The notes below the pieces were generated by a model. It was not told the origin of the DNA and ran no database searches. It saw only the letters and a program-made list of their open reading frames with translations. A stretch of 64,000 nucleotides of DNA, from contig NZ_AP024904.1 of the NCBI RefSeq assembly GCF_024347095.1, positions 124,001-188,000 on the forward strand. The letters run 5' to 3'. A program made the translations under genes and the position numbers. This document shows, piece after piece, positions 47,236 through 57,712 of this stretch (positions are counted from its first letter, which is position 1; each line of letters begins with the position of its first letter). Origin of the DNA: Vibrio rhizosphaerae (GTDB taxonomy: Bacteria > Pseudomonadota > Gammaproteobacteria > Enterobacterales > Vibrionaceae).

Positions 47236-48462
47236 TCAGACGATTGCTTCTTTAGCTGTCTGTCGTTGCCGGATTTTTTCCGAGAGCATAATAAAAATCA
47301 GACAGAACCCGCCCATACACAGCACCACCGTCGCCAGATAAATCGTATTGTTATCGGGTAACCGGGCAAAGTAGGTTGAGGTCAGACTGACCAGAATCAT
47401 CTGTAAACTACTGTAGAGCGCACTCATTCGACCGCCGGATGTCGCCGGAAACAGTTGCAGTGCTGAGGCGATGGTATTACTGAATATCAGCGCCTGACCG
47501 AAGGTGGCAATCATGAATGGAATCATCAATACATAAATATTTTGGTATCCGTTCAGGTTGGCAAAGAGCATGGCTGCCCCGGCAGTGAGAATTAAGATGC
47601 TCCCGAGCAGACATGAAAAGTAAATGCCGTGTTTCAGAACCATCTGACGGTTCATCAATGCTGCCAGATAATAGGGCACCCCAATAAGAACCGCGAGATA
47701 GCCATACTCATCCGGAGAGAAGTTAAAATTGCCCTGAACTAAAAATGGGGTCATCACGTTGTAGGAAATCACAATGCAGTAGGCAAAAAATCCCCCCAAT
47801 ACGTTGATCATAAACTGCGAATTGGTTATCGCATGAAGATAATCCTTCAGGGTTATTTTTAATAAAGGAACCTGCTGTTTGTCCGGGGTTGCTGTTTTGG
47901 TTTCCGGGAGATAGAAAAAGCACAGGATCATGATGAACAGATCAAACAGAGCCAGAAAAATAAAAACGGAGGTCCAGTGAAAGGTCTTGGTCAGCAGGCC
48001 GCCAATCACCGGGCTTAATCCGAAGCCAAGTGCAAATCCCATCGAGAGATAGGACGATGCACTCGCCAGTTCTTTTCCGGAGAAAACGTCCCGGACAATC
48101 GACCGTCCACTGGTCAGTAATCCCCCACACCCCAGACCTTCCAAAATGCGGCATAAGATGAACACTTCAAACGTGGCACTGAATATATTGCCGACAAATC
48201 CGATCAATGCCAGTAGTAACGCGGTAAACAGAATCGGCTTTCTCCCGATGCGGTCAGAAATCGGACCGAAAAACATCGGAGATATGCCAAAGCCAATGAT
48301 AAAGCAGGTCACGGTGAGTTTGGTCTGGAATTCATCAATCACCAGACCACGACTGATTTCAGGCAACGCAGGCAGATATAACGCAATCGACGCCTGACCC
48401 AAAATTGTGATGATCAGGATGAGTTTTTTAATGTGTGATTGTTGAGACTGAGCGCTGTGCAT
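47236..48462 (-). CDS. MFS multidrug efflux transporter, Bcr/CflA type
   Basis: 408 aa, twelve membrane segments, drug:proton antiporter family DHA1. The N-terminal half has the family pattern of early segments IALYLPALPEISRGL and the loop FGPISDRIGRKP (motif A). GRSIVRDVF and FALGFGLSPVIGGLL carry motif C-like features. It is divergent from a LysR regulator gene that probably controls it. Substrate unknown. Confidence 0.85.
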   Translation of the reverse strand: MHSAQSQQSHIKKLILIITILGQASIALYLPALPEISRGLVIDEFQTKLTVTCFIIGFGISPMFFGPISDRIGRKPILFTALLLALIGFVGNIFSATFEVFILCRILEGLGCGGLLTSGRSIVRDVFSGKELASASSYLSMGFALGFGLSPVIGGLLTKTFHWTSVFIFLALFDLFIMILCFFYLPETKTATPDKQQVPLLKITLKDYLHAITNSQFMINVLGGFFAYCIVISYNVMTPFLVQGNFNFSPDEYGYLAVLIGVPYYLAALMNRQMVLKHGIYFSCLLGSILILTAGAAMLFANLNGYQNIYVLMIPFMIATFGQALIFSNTIASALQLFPATSGGRMSALYSSLQMILVSLTSTYFARLPDNNTIYLATVVLCMGGFCLIFIMLSEKIRQRQTAKEAIV

Positions 48463-48563
48463 TTGGAGTCCGTGGTGTGTGAACGATATTCAGGATTGTA
48501 TTCAAATGTGATCGGATTAATATAAAGATTCTTGCAATACAGCTTTGCGTAAGGTGCAAATCA

Positions 48564-49463
48564 GTGAATCATTATCCGAGTTCTGAGCAGCTTTTTTTAT
48601 TCTCGACGGTTGTTGATCAAGGCAGTTTTTCCAAAGCTGCTGCACATATGGGGGTGCATGTATCCACTGTCACCCGACAGATAGACCAACTGGAGCAACG
48701 TATTAAAGCGAAGCTACTGATTCGTTCAAGCCGGTTTTTAGGGTTAACGGAAGCGGGGCGATATCTTTATGAGAAGTCGAAGCCGCTGTTAAAAGATCTC
48801 ACCGATACAATGGAGACGATTCGTGCGATAGAGTCGTCAACATCAGGTGTTATCCGCATGAGCTGTTTGCCGACCTTTGGCAAAATGATCGTCATCCCTT
48901 TTCTTGCTCAGTGTCGCCGACAAGAGATAAACCTTGATATTCATTTGAATTTAACGGAAAGACTGGTTGATCCGATTGTTGAGCGTCTTGATCTTGCCAT
49001 TCGCATCGGTGAACAACCCGATAGTAGTTTGTATCCGCAAAAAATCGGGACTCAAACATGGCACATCTGTGCCAGTCCGCAGTTATTGGCCCGCTATTCT
49101 GCTGAGCAGATTGGCCAGTTCAACCATTTGCCGCTGATTGATAAATGCGCCGAGTACAACTCGCTGTGTTGGAAAGGGCTGGAGAAATCAAATGTTATTG
49201 CGGCCAGATGTGACGATTTTCATGCACAGTTGATGCTGGCAATGGCAGGCATTGGTGTTTGCTGTTTACCGAATTGGGTGGTTGCGCCAGCAATTGCCGC
49301 CGGAGAGCTGGTCAAAGTGATGGATGATCCGTTTGATCGGTGTGAAACGATTTATGCCCTCAGACCCTTTCAGCAAGCCAGTGCCAAAGTGAGTCTAGCG
49401 ATGGCGGGGATTGAAACTGCGCTGATCACCATCTCCGGGACGATGTCTGCCGACAGTCAATGA
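48564..49463 (+). CDS. LysR-family regulator
   Basis: 299 aa. The N-terminal winged helix-turn-helix (about residues 3-62; GSFSKAAAHMGVHVSTVTRQI) and the LysR substrate-binding domain (about 88-290) are clear. It is divergent from the Bcr/CflA-type MFS gene, the standard arrangement for a regulator of its neighbour. The start appears to be GTG 48564, with AAGGTG seven bases before it. Confidence 0.88.
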   Translation: MNHYPSSEQLFLFSTVVDQGSFSKAAAHMGVHVSTVTRQIDQLEQRIKAKLLIRSSRFLGLTEAGRYLYEKSKPLLKDLTDTMETIRAIESSTSGVIRMSCLPTFGKMIVIPFLAQCRRQEINLDIHLNLTERLVDPIVERLDLAIRIGEQPDSSLYPQKIGTQTWHICASPQLLARYSAEQIGQFNHLPLIDKCAEYNSLCWKGLEKSNVIAARCDDFHAQLMLAMAGIGVCCLPNWVVAPAIAAGELVKVMDDPFDRCETIYALRPFQQASAKVSLAMAGIETALITISGTMSADSQ

Positions 49464-49483
49464 GCCTAACATGGCTCATTGAC
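49456..49483. terminator. hairpin between convergent LysR and aldo/keto reductase genes
   Basis: Perfect 11-bp stem GTCAATGAGCC-N6-GGCTCATTGAC; its left arm contains the LysR stop codon. No T-run. Confidence 0.5.
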
Positions 49484-49518
49484 TGGAAGAAACAACCAAC
49501 CGCCGTCATCAGCTCACG

Positions 49519-50616
<1,098 letters not shown>

Positions 50617-50666
50617 TTATCTCGCCTCAATCATGCTGAACATCATTTGTCTCAAGAGTCATATCA

Positions 50667-51605
50667 ATGAAAAGCAGTGAATATACAGAAATGAAAGCGT
50701 TTAAAGCCGTTGCTGAACAGGGGAGTTTCTCTGCTGCCGCGAAGGTATTACGCATCACGCCCTCGGCCTTGAGTCAGATTATTAAACGTTTGGAGGATAA
50801 TCTGGGCAGCCGGCTGTTTAACCGGACAACGCGCAGTGTGGTACTGACAGAAATCGGGTTGCGGTTTTATCAGCGTCTGCGACCGGCACTGGATGAAGTC
50901 GAAGCTGCATTGAATGAAGTGAAGACTCAGTCGGGCGCACTGGCCGGCACGGTTCGGTTACACCTGACTACGGCTGCGGCCGATGCGATCTTACAGCCGG
51001 TTTTAGGGCAGTTTTATCGGGCATATCCCGATATCGTGCTGGATATTCTGGTCGAAGATGCGGTGATTGATTTGGTCGCGGATGGATTTGATGTCGGGAT
51101 CCGGTTGTGGGAGTTTGTTGAGCAGGACATGATAGCCTACCCGATCGGGCCGAAAGTCCGTATGTGTGCTGCAGCTTCGCCTCAGTATCTGGAAAAGTAT
51201 GGTTGGCCTGAAACCCCGGCTGCGCTGCGTGAGCATCAGTGTCTGAACTGGCGACTTTCCGGTGACAGAGCGGTGTATCGGTGGGAGTTTTTCCAGCACG
51301 GGCACTGGTTCTCAATGGCTGTCGATGGCCCCTTGATTACCACCAGCAGAGAGCTGGCGGTGACAGCGGCCTGTGAAGATCAGGGCATTGTTTTCTGGAC
51401 GGAAGATAAACTCAGACCTTGGTTAGAGCGGGGTGAACTGGTGTCCGTTCTGGATGAGTTCTGTCCGTTCTTTCCGGGGTGGCATCTCTGCTATCCGCGT
51501 CACCGGCATACGTCCAGTGCTTTGCAAGCATTTATTCAGTTTATGCGTCAGGCTTATCCGCTGCCGCTGCCGCTGCCTAATGAAACAAGAACATCGAGTG
51601 ATTGA
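50667..51605 (+). CDS. LysR-family regulator
   Basis: 312 aa. Helix-turn-helix at about residues 8-65 (GSFSAAAKVLRITPSALSQII) and a substrate-binding domain at about 90-295. It is of the large CrgA/PA-type group often divergent from oxidoreductases, and lies divergent from the aldo/keto reductase gene, 152 bases away, which is its probable target. Confidence 0.88.
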   Translation: MKSSEYTEMKAFKAVAEQGSFSAAAKVLRITPSALSQIIKRLEDNLGSRLFNRTTRSVVLTEIGLRFYQRLRPALDEVEAALNEVKTQSGALAGTVRLHLTTAAADAILQPVLGQFYRAYPDIVLDILVEDAVIDLVADGFDVGIRLWEFVEQDMIAYPIGPKVRMCAAASPQYLEKYGWPETPAALREHQCLNWRLSGDRAVYRWEFFQHGHWFSMAVDGPLITTSRELAVTAACEDQGIVFWTEDKLRPWLERGELVSVLDEFCPFFPGWHLCYPRHRHTSSALQAFIQFMRQAYPLPLPLPNETRTSSD

Positions 51606-51621
51606 CCTGACTTACCCCTTC

Positions 51622-51651
51622 CGATAACAGACTAACAGCAGCCTGTTATCG
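51622..51651. terminator. hairpin between convergent LysR and lipoprotein genes
   Basis: Stem CGATAACAG pairs with CTGTTATCG across a 12-base loop. Placed between two convergent genes; no clear T-run. Confidence 0.4.
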
Positions 51652-51660
51652 AAAATCAGC

Positions 51661-51828
51661 TTAACACTTGCCTTTTTTCGCCTGTCCCGGTGGGCAGAAT
51701 TTGCCTTGATCATTGGTTTCCGTGGTATTGACTTTCACCTGAGTATCATTGATTTTCCCTTCAACCCGGGTCAACTGGCAGCCGGATAAAACGATGGATG
51801 TGACGGCAATCATGAGCAGCTGTTTCAT
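51661..51828 (-). CDS. small lipoprotein, 55 aa
   Basis: A short gene below usual ORF cutoffs. The N-terminus MKQLLMIAVTSIVLSGCQL is a lipoprotein signal with lipobox LSGC and lipidated C17. The mature part of 39 residues is polar and has two further cysteines (KFCPPGQAKKGKC), which could form a disulfide in the periplasm. Position +2 is Q, so outer-membrane sorting is expected. The ATG at 51828 has GGTGAAT in the ribosome-site region. I do not recognise a named family. Confidence 0.75.
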   Translation of the reverse strand: MKQLLMIAVTSIVLSGCQLTRVEGKINDTQVKVNTTETNDQGKFCPPGQAKKGKC

Positions 51829-52032
51829 ATATTCACCAATAAAATATTTACGTATTTACTTATATATAATAGTTGGCTCAAAGGCATGTTTGTCTGGAAG
51901 ATGTAAAAATAGTCGCGATTGATGAATCTGAGATACAGTCGGTTACCGGATGGTACGATAACCGATATGGGCGGATTTGATACGGGGGAGATGATTGATA
52001 TCGGTTTATTGAGAGGAACCGATATTCGGTGC

Positions 52033-52077
52033 GCTGGTATTTTATACGCTGATATTTGATACGCTGATATTTTATAC
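52033..52077. repeat. 15-bp tandem repeat, three copies, spanning the GNAT stop
   Basis: Units GCTGGTATTTTATAC (52033-52047), GCTGATATTTGATAC (52048-52062) and GCTGATATTTTATAC (52063-52077). The last unit contains the stop codon and final codon of the acetyltransferase on the minus strand. Similar 3'-end duplications occur in the ABC transporter gene and pncA of this window. Confidence 0.85.
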
Positions 52078-52599
52078 AAATACACCGTAAATCGCATGAC
52101 TCAGAATTCGATCCCCGACTTTTTCCTGATGGCTGATAATCCCTTCCAGTGTCATGCCTAACCGTTCACAGACGGCTCTGCTTGGCAGGTTGTCTGCCGC
52201 CACAGCGATCTGAACTTTTTCGACCTTGAGTGTTTCGAATGCGTAAGCGATCAAAAACCGACAGGCACGGGTAATAATGCCGTTTCCCTGATATTGCTGG
52301 CCGAGCCAATAACCGATTTCGGCTTTTTTAAGCTCATGATCAATACTATTAAAGCCAATATTACCCACCAGTTCGCCGCGATATTCAATCGCGCAATCCA
52401 GACCATCGCCATCAATATATTTATACCGTGAACCTTGAATAAAGGTTTTGAAATCGTCGGTGGAATGACAAACTCTGGGCCAGTTTAACCACTGTGAGAG
52501 GTATGGTTTATTTTCTTGTACGAGCTCGGCGTATCGGGACGCAAATGATTCATGCAGCTGGTATAAAATAATATCCTGATCGATCGTCCATTTCAGCAT
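52072..52599 (-). CDS. GNAT acetyltransferase, RimJ/RimL-like
   Basis: 175 aa N-acetyltransferase. The acetyl-CoA binding loop is in YWLGQQYQGNGIITRACRFL (about residues 96-115), with the following V-type sheet and NLPSRAVCERLGMTLEG, a standard RimJ/RimL/YdaF signature. It may acetylate a protein N-terminus, an antibiotic or another amine. The 3' end lies inside a 15-bp tandem repeat. It is divergent from the secreted-protein gene. Confidence 0.85.
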   Translation of the reverse strand: MLKWTIDQDIILYQLHESFASRYAELVQENKPYLSQWLNWPRVCHSTDDFKTFIQGSRYKYIDGDGLDCAIEYRGELVGNIGFNSIDHELKKAEIGYWLGQQYQGNGIITRACRFLIAYAFETLKVEKVQIAVAADNLPSRAVCERLGMTLEGIISHQEKVGDRILSHAIYGVFV

Positions 52600-52895
52600 A
52601 AGGTAATTTGATTTCCTCTCAACTATTGCGGGTTATATTGATTTTTGGTCATTGAAAGTCATCTATATATTTATCCAATATACATTCAAAGCTCATCCTA
52701 TCAAACAGAAGATAAAATGCCTGTTTATTTTATCTGCCGGTTATCTGCTGGCAAACATTGTGATGCTCTGTCGTATTTTTATTCTTGTTCATGAAATTCT
52801 TTACAGGCAAAAAAATTATCGTGTTATGGTTTGGTGGAATATATGAGTTTATAGGCATATATTATTTAAATACTGTACTGAATAATGGAGAAACT
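52600..52895. other. intergenic region, 296 bp
   Basis: AT-rich divergent promoter region between the GNAT gene and the secreted-protein gene. The small frames in it have no ribosome sites or family features. Confidence 0.4.
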
Positions 52896-54008
52896 ATGAA
52901 ACTAAAAAATACGATATCTATCGCATTGTGTACGGTGGCATCTTTCATTTCCGTGAGTGCTTTTGCCGTCGATAAAGATGCGATTGCAGCTCGGTTGGCA
53001 TCTCAGTTACATGATTCAGTCAATTTGAATCAGCAACTTCAACAGATCGAACGTTCACACACACCGATACGGGTTAACACATTTTTAGCGCCACAATCTT
53101 TTTTAGCACCGCAAGGTATGCAGGCCCCTCAGGCAGTGAGTGACAGCACGGAAATGTGGTTATTCCTCCCGGCGGATCGTGCGCTGAATGATGATATGTC
53201 CGATCTGGTGGTGGCGTATCCGCCATCCGGTGATGAAGCGTCATGGACGGAAGTGACCGGTTATACGCTCAGCGGTGATAAAACCTCGCTGGCGGTCGAT
53301 CAGGAACCCAATGTCCCGGTGCTGGTAGTCGATGACAACGGTTATTACGCGATGAAAGAGGGCATGGAAAAACTCAATGCGCTTTTACAAGAGAATGGTT
53401 TACAAGAGAGTGGATTGCAGGAGAGCGGCTTAGAAAAAGGTTTACGGGAAAAAGCATCGGCAGCACCTCAACAAGGTGTTCAGGTTCAGGCAGCAACCGG
53501 ATTTGATGCAACGAAATTAACCAAGGTGAGTGTTAAAGATACCAAAGAGCCTTGGATTAAAGGCCCGGCAGAAATATACAGTCTGGTCACGGGCGTCGTG
53601 ACGAACAATAAACCGCAAGTGATTGCTGTTGAAATGCCGTATTTGGATTACAAAGAGACCAACTATTATCCCAATCAAATCGTAATCAACTGGTCTGCAT
53701 ATGATTATCGCGTGGTTGATTTGTTGATGTATGAACACGATTCAGGAACCAACTATAAAACCTTGGTGCAAGCTTTGGTCTCGGCTATCGGTGCTGCCGG
53801 GTCGCTTGCCGGCTGGCCTCCGTCTTCAGCCGTTGCTGAGATTACCAACCGGGTGATTGCAGCGATGCCAGATTCTGTGTTTGTTGATGACGATGATTTT
53901 GTTGATGCCTGTTATACCCTTGAGCGCGGTAAGTCTTATGCGGATTTCCATTGTTCAGCGGACAATGCCACTATCAGTATGGAACCCTTCTTTGTTGAAC
54001 CCAATTAA
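52896..54008 (+). CDS. secreted protein of unknown function with internal repeats
   Basis: 370 aa. A signal peptide (about residues 1-25, SVSAFA) is followed by a region without a family I can name with certainty; it might belong to DUF3103, a Vibrio-restricted family, but that is a guess. Two short internal repeats stand out: FLAPQS-FLAPQG-MQAPQA (18-bp unit) near residues 64-81 and the 15-bp unit encoding ENGLQ-ESGLQ-ESGLE in the middle. The C-terminus has two cysteines (DACYTLERG; FHCSADN). GGAG precedes the ATG at 52896. It ends in a clear terminator. Confidence 0.7.
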   Translation: MKLKNTISIALCTVASFISVSAFAVDKDAIAARLASQLHDSVNLNQQLQQIERSHTPIRVNTFLAPQSFLAPQGMQAPQAVSDSTEMWLFLPADRALNDDMSDLVVAYPPSGDEASWTEVTGYTLSGDKTSLAVDQEPNVPVLVVDDNGYYAMKEGMEKLNALLQENGLQESGLQESGLEKGLREKASAAPQQGVQVQAATGFDATKLTKVSVKDTKEPWIKGPAEIYSLVTGVVTNNKPQVIAVEMPYLDYKETNYYPNQIVINWSAYDYRVVDLLMYEHDSGTNYKTLVQALVSAIGAAGSLAGWPPSSAVAEITNRVIAAMPDSVFVDDDDFVDACYTLERGKSYADFHCSADNATISMEPFFVEPN

Positions 54009-54091
54009 GCCCTGAAACGCATGAAACCCTGAAGACAAGACAATCCGTGACTTACGACGGTATTGTGTTGATCTGGAATGGCAAGTAAAAG

Positions 54092-54116
54092 TCCGGCCTC
54101 AATCGCCGGATTTTTT
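54092..54116 (+). terminator. terminator of the secreted-protein gene
   Basis: Stem TCCGGC-N7-GCCGGA followed by six T, about 85 bases after the stop. Confidence 0.85.
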
Positions 54117-54272
54117 ATTTTTGGCATATCCGTATTTTTCTATGCTGATGGCCTGAGGGTTAACATCTGTGTGTTCTGATGCAAATTATCAAATCGCAAT
54201 ATTGTACAATTTTTTTGTTGCAGGGTCGGTTATGATAGGACAAAAACGACAAGGGTAAGGAATCAGCACACC

Positions 54273-54989
54273 ATGACAATGATGACAGCTGCGCATCACG
54301 CTTCAGATTCGCCGATGAGGCTATTTTTCCGCGGGGCGTTGGCGATGATGCCTTTAAGTATTGCGGTACTACCTTGGGGGCTATTGGCGGGATCTTTTGC
54401 GGTCGAATCCGGGTTAACCGTGATCGAGAGCCAAGCGTTATCTGCGATTTTATTTGCCGGTTCAGCCCAGTTGGTTGCCACTGGGATGCTAAAAGCCGGT
54501 GCCGGATTGTTTTCTCTGCTCCTGACGGTCTTTTTCATTACCTCACGCCATTTTCTCTACAGTGTGTCGATGCGTTCAAAAATCAGCCCAATGCCATTGC
54601 GCTGGCGGCTCATTCTGGGATTTTTACTGACCGATGAACTGTTCGCTTTACTCAACCATCAGGATGATGCCCGCTTTAACCGCTGGTATGCATTCGGAGC
54701 CGGGTTTAGTTTTTATCTGTTATGGAACATCGCCACGCTGGTGGGGATTGTTGCCGGTCATACGATTCCGCAACTTAATTCGATGGGGCTTGATTTTGCC
54801 ATTGCAGCCACTTTTATTGCGATTGTCATTCCGAATGTCAAAACAGTACCAGTGACAGTTGCCGTCCTGACGGGACTGGTGATGTCGGTTCTGTTGAATT
54901 TATATCAGGTGGACGGCAGTCTGGTGATCGCCAGTCTGTCTGCGATGATCGCCGGTTATGTGACTGAAACTTATCTGGAGGGGAAATAG
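54273..54989 (+). CDS. azlC: AzlC family branched-chain amino acid exporter subunit
   Basis: 238 aa inner-membrane protein with about seven segments. Conserved pieces are PWGLLAGSFAVESGLTVIESQALS and ILFAGSAQLVATGMLKAGA, the AzlC signature. With the small AzlD partner it forms an exporter of branched-chain amino acids or related analogues. Start at ATG 54273; the ribosome site GGTAAGGA is somewhat far. It is coupled to azlD. Confidence 0.88.
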   Translation: MTMMTAAHHASDSPMRLFFRGALAMMPLSIAVLPWGLLAGSFAVESGLTVIESQALSAILFAGSAQLVATGMLKAGAGLFSLLLTVFFITSRHFLYSVSMRSKISPMPLRWRLILGFLLTDELFALLNHQDDARFNRWYAFGAGFSFYLLWNIATLVGIVAGHTIPQLNSMGLDFAIAATFIAIVIPNVKTVPVTVAVLTGLVMSVLLNLYQVDGSLVIASLSAMIAGYVTETYLEGK

Positions 54990-54990
54990 T

Positions 54991-55311
54991 ATGGTGCTCA
55001 TCCAAATTATAGCTATGGCAGGGGTGGTGTTTCTCAGCCGCTATCTCTTTTTAGAACCTAAATTGCCCTTGCGTTTAGGCCCTCATTTACATCGGTTTTT
55101 GAGCTATTCCGGTCCGGCCATCTTAACGGTGATCTGGGCGCCGATTGTGTTTATGCCGGAACAGTCGTTATGGATTCACTGGCACAACCCTTATTTGTGG
55201 GGCGCTTTAACGGCAGGAGTAATCTCTTGGAAAACCCAAAATGTCCTGCTCACCACCGTGTTGAGCATGATGGTGTTTTTGGTCCTTCATTTGGTGGTGT
55301 TTCCGGCATAA
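54991..55311 (+). CDS. azlD: AzlD family exporter subunit
   Basis: 106 aa, about four membrane segments, the usual small partner of AzlC. The motif AGVVFLSRYLFLEP near the start and the tail VVFPA fit AzlD. It starts one base after the azlC stop, with GGAGGGG inside the end of azlC as its ribosome site, so translation is coupled. Confidence 0.87.
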   Translation: MVLIQIIAMAGVVFLSRYLFLEPKLPLRLGPHLHRFLSYSGPAILTVIWAPIVFMPEQSLWIHWHNPYLWGALTAGVISWKTQNVLLTTVLSMMVFLVLHLVVFPA

Positions 55312-55319
55312 CGGCAAGG

Positions 55320-55934
55320 TTACTGAGCGACCCATTCAATCTCGATTAAGGTTTTGTCTTCACTCTTCAGCCGGGCAAGAAACACATCACCCGCCTGAAC
55401 AACGCCAACACCTTTGGGGGTGCCGGTCATCACAATATCCCCGTCTTCCAGTGTGGTATAGCGTTGTAATTCCTGCAAAATGGTGTTTGGCGGGTAGATC
55501 ATTTGCGCGACGCCGCCCTGTTGAATACGGACGCAGTTGATCAGTAATTCCAGATTGAGCGTGTCGAGCTCGATATCTTTGAGCGCAATAAACTTACTGA
55601 AGACCGCCGAACCGTTGAATGCTTTGGCCCGTTCCCAAGGGAGTCCCTGTTTTTTCAGCTGGGATTGCAGATTTCTTTTGGTGAGATCCAGCCCGAGTCC
55701 AACCCCGTGAAAGCGGTTATTTTTGACTAAAAAACAGATTTCAGTTTCGTAATGCAACGGTTCTTCATGGTAGGCATACAACCGAGACGTAATACTACTG
55801 TTGGGTTTATGAAATACCACCATCTGCTCAGGTACGGCATTATCCAATTCATGAATATGCTCGATATAATTTCTGCCGACACAGACAACTTTTGACGGTG
55901 TGATTTTCCGGTTGCCAAAACGAATGGTGTTCAT
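55320..55934 (-). CDS. fumarylacetoacetate hydrolase family protein
   Basis: 204 aa, short form of the FAH family (like E. coli YcgM/human FAHD1), which includes acylpyruvate hydrolases and oxaloacetate decarboxylases. The metal-binding acidic residues appear in YETEICFLV, the loop FTKFIALKDIELD-like region, and the end TGTPKGVGVVQAGD is the family signature. N-terminal YIEHIHEL matches the usual pattern NYxxHxxEL. It is convergent with azlD. Confidence 0.88.
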   Translation of the reverse strand: MNTIRFGNRKITPSKVVCVGRNYIEHIHELDNAVPEQMVVFHKPNSSITSRLYAYHEEPLHYETEICFLVKNNRFHGVGLGLDLTKRNLQSQLKKQGLPWERAKAFNGSAVFSKFIALKDIELDTLNLELLINCVRIQQGGVAQMIYPPNTILQELQRYTTLEDGDIVMTGTPKGVGVVQAGDVFLARLKSEDKTLIEIEWVAQ

Positions 55935-56080
55935 GAGCCTGCCCTTGATAAAGTCTCTCCTGCGAACCGCTGAAATGGCGTGTTCAGCGGTGGTCAGAGA
56001 ATAGTCTATCCGATCTGAGTCAGAATGAATATTAATTTATATTCAATAAGTTATTTGCTCTCCAGAATGCAATCTTAAAC

Positions 56081-57526
56081 TCAGAATTGTGCGTGATTGA
56101 GCCATAGATGCGTTGCAATACTGGCCGCATAGCCTAAGACAATCACCGGTGTCCAACGTAAATGACTCAAAAAGGTATACTGCCCGTGAGATGCGCCCAT
56201 CAGCGCAACACCGGCAGCAGAACCAATCGATAGCATACTGCCCCCGACACCCGCCGTCAGCGTGATCAGGAGCCAGTTGCCGGTAGACATGACCGGATCC
56301 ATGGTCAGTACGGCATACATGATCGGGATGTTATCGATAATCGCAGAGAGTGCGCCCATGAAAATATTCGCCCATTGTGCCCCCCAATGCGGATAGATGG
56401 TGCCCGAGATCAGGCTGAGATAACCCAACAGACTCAGGCCACCGACACTCATGACGATGCCATAGAAAAACAGCAAGGTATCCCATTCGGCATGGGAAAT
56501 ACGTTTAAACACGTCAAACGGGACGATTGACCCCAGCCGTTTCAGGGTGGTTTCGTCATGGTTAGCTTGTGCGAGGGCCTTTTGTTGCGCGAGAAAACGG
56601 GGGAGCGACTTCTGGAGGTAATAGCCGAAAAACTGCAGATAAGCCAATCCCATCATCATGCCGACCACCGGCGGAAACTCAAATAAGGCGTGAAAACTGA
56701 CCGCGGTCACAATCGTCAGTAAGAACAAGGCCACAATCCGTTTTGCCCCCCGTTTGGGGGCGATATGCTCCTGCACAAGGTCAGGACAGCCTTTGGGTAA
56801 AAAGCAGGACATAACCAGAGCCGGTACCATGTAATTGACGACCGACGGAACGAAGAGATCAAAAAACTGAAGAAAACCCGCCATACCCGCCTGCCAGACC
56901 ATCAGGGTGGTGATGTCTCCGAACGGACTGAACGCGCCACCGGCATTGGCGGCAATGACGATATTAATACAGCACAGGTTGACGAAAGACGGATTATTTT
57001 CACTGACTTTCATCACCACCGCACACATCAGCAAAGCTGTGGTGAGGTTATCCGCGACCGGTGAAATGAAAAAAGCGAGTAAACCGGTCAGCCAGAACAA
57101 CGCTGCATAGCTGAAGCCTTTACTGACCATCCATGAACGCAATGTGTCAAACAAGCGCCGCTCTTCCATCGCGTTGATGTACGTCATCGCCACCAGCAGG
57201 AAGAGCAGTAGTTCAGCATATTCCTGCAAATTTTTCTCGAACGCTGCTTTGGCAACTTCAATTTGATCGATTTGTTGATACGAGAAACCGATAATGGCCC
57301 AGATAATTCCGGCAGCTAACAGCACTGGTTTCGACTTTTTGAGCTTGATCGTTTCTTCAAAAGTGACCGTGATATAGGCGAGCACAAAGAGAATCACACA
57401 AGCGTAACCCGCCCAGGAATCTGTCATATCAATGGCAAATGCGGCGCTGGAATGGGTCGATGCAACACTGAGAAAGGGAACAAACAGGAGTAAAATCAAA
57501 AAGCGTCCGGCTGATCTTGTCGTCAT
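56081..57526 (-). CDS. nhaD: sodium/proton antiporter NhaD
   Basis: 481 aa inner-membrane antiporter of the NhaD type, close to the 477 aa of V. cholerae NhaD. Eleven or more segments are expected. The conserved ion-binding stretch SPVADNLTTALLM and the region ANAGGAFSPFGDITTLMVW are NhaD marks, as is SAIIDNIPIMYAVL in the second half. An N-terminal signal-like segment precedes. The ATG at 57526 is chosen because AAGGA lies seven bases upstream. It should be used at high pH and salt. Confidence 0.92.
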   Translation of the reverse strand: MTTRSAGRFLILLLFVPFLSVASTHSSAAFAIDMTDSWAGYACVILFVLAYITVTFEETIKLKKSKPVLLAAGIIWAIIGFSYQQIDQIEVAKAAFEKNLQEYAELLLFLLVAMTYINAMEERRLFDTLRSWMVSKGFSYAALFWLTGLLAFFISPVADNLTTALLMCAVVMKVSENNPSFVNLCCINIVIAANAGGAFSPFGDITTLMVWQAGMAGFLQFFDLFVPSVVNYMVPALVMSCFLPKGCPDLVQEHIAPKRGAKRIVALFLLTIVTAVSFHALFEFPPVVGMMMGLAYLQFFGYYLQKSLPRFLAQQKALAQANHDETTLKRLGSIVPFDVFKRISHAEWDTLLFFYGIVMSVGGLSLLGYLSLISGTIYPHWGAQWANIFMGALSAIIDNIPIMYAVLTMDPVMSTGNWLLITLTAGVGGSMLSIGSAAGVALMGASHGQYTFLSHLRWTPVIVLGYAASIATHLWLNHAQF

Positions 57527-57712
57527 CACGTTATCCTTCTGATGAAAAAGCACATTCAGTGTAGGCCGCATTTACCGTGCTGACTGTGAGTCGAATCAAA
57601 ATCAACCATATTCAACAATGTTCAATGTCCACGCTTCACCTTTGGTTCTCAATCTCCGACGTTTAAACCCCAATGGATTGTATTGAGGGCATTCATCCGT
57701 GAACAGGCCCGA

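Noticed and set aside
51825..52097. 90-codon open frame on the minus strand
   Set aside because: Encodes ISAYQISAY-type repetitive residues that simply translate the 15-bp tandem repeat; no ribosome site or homology features.
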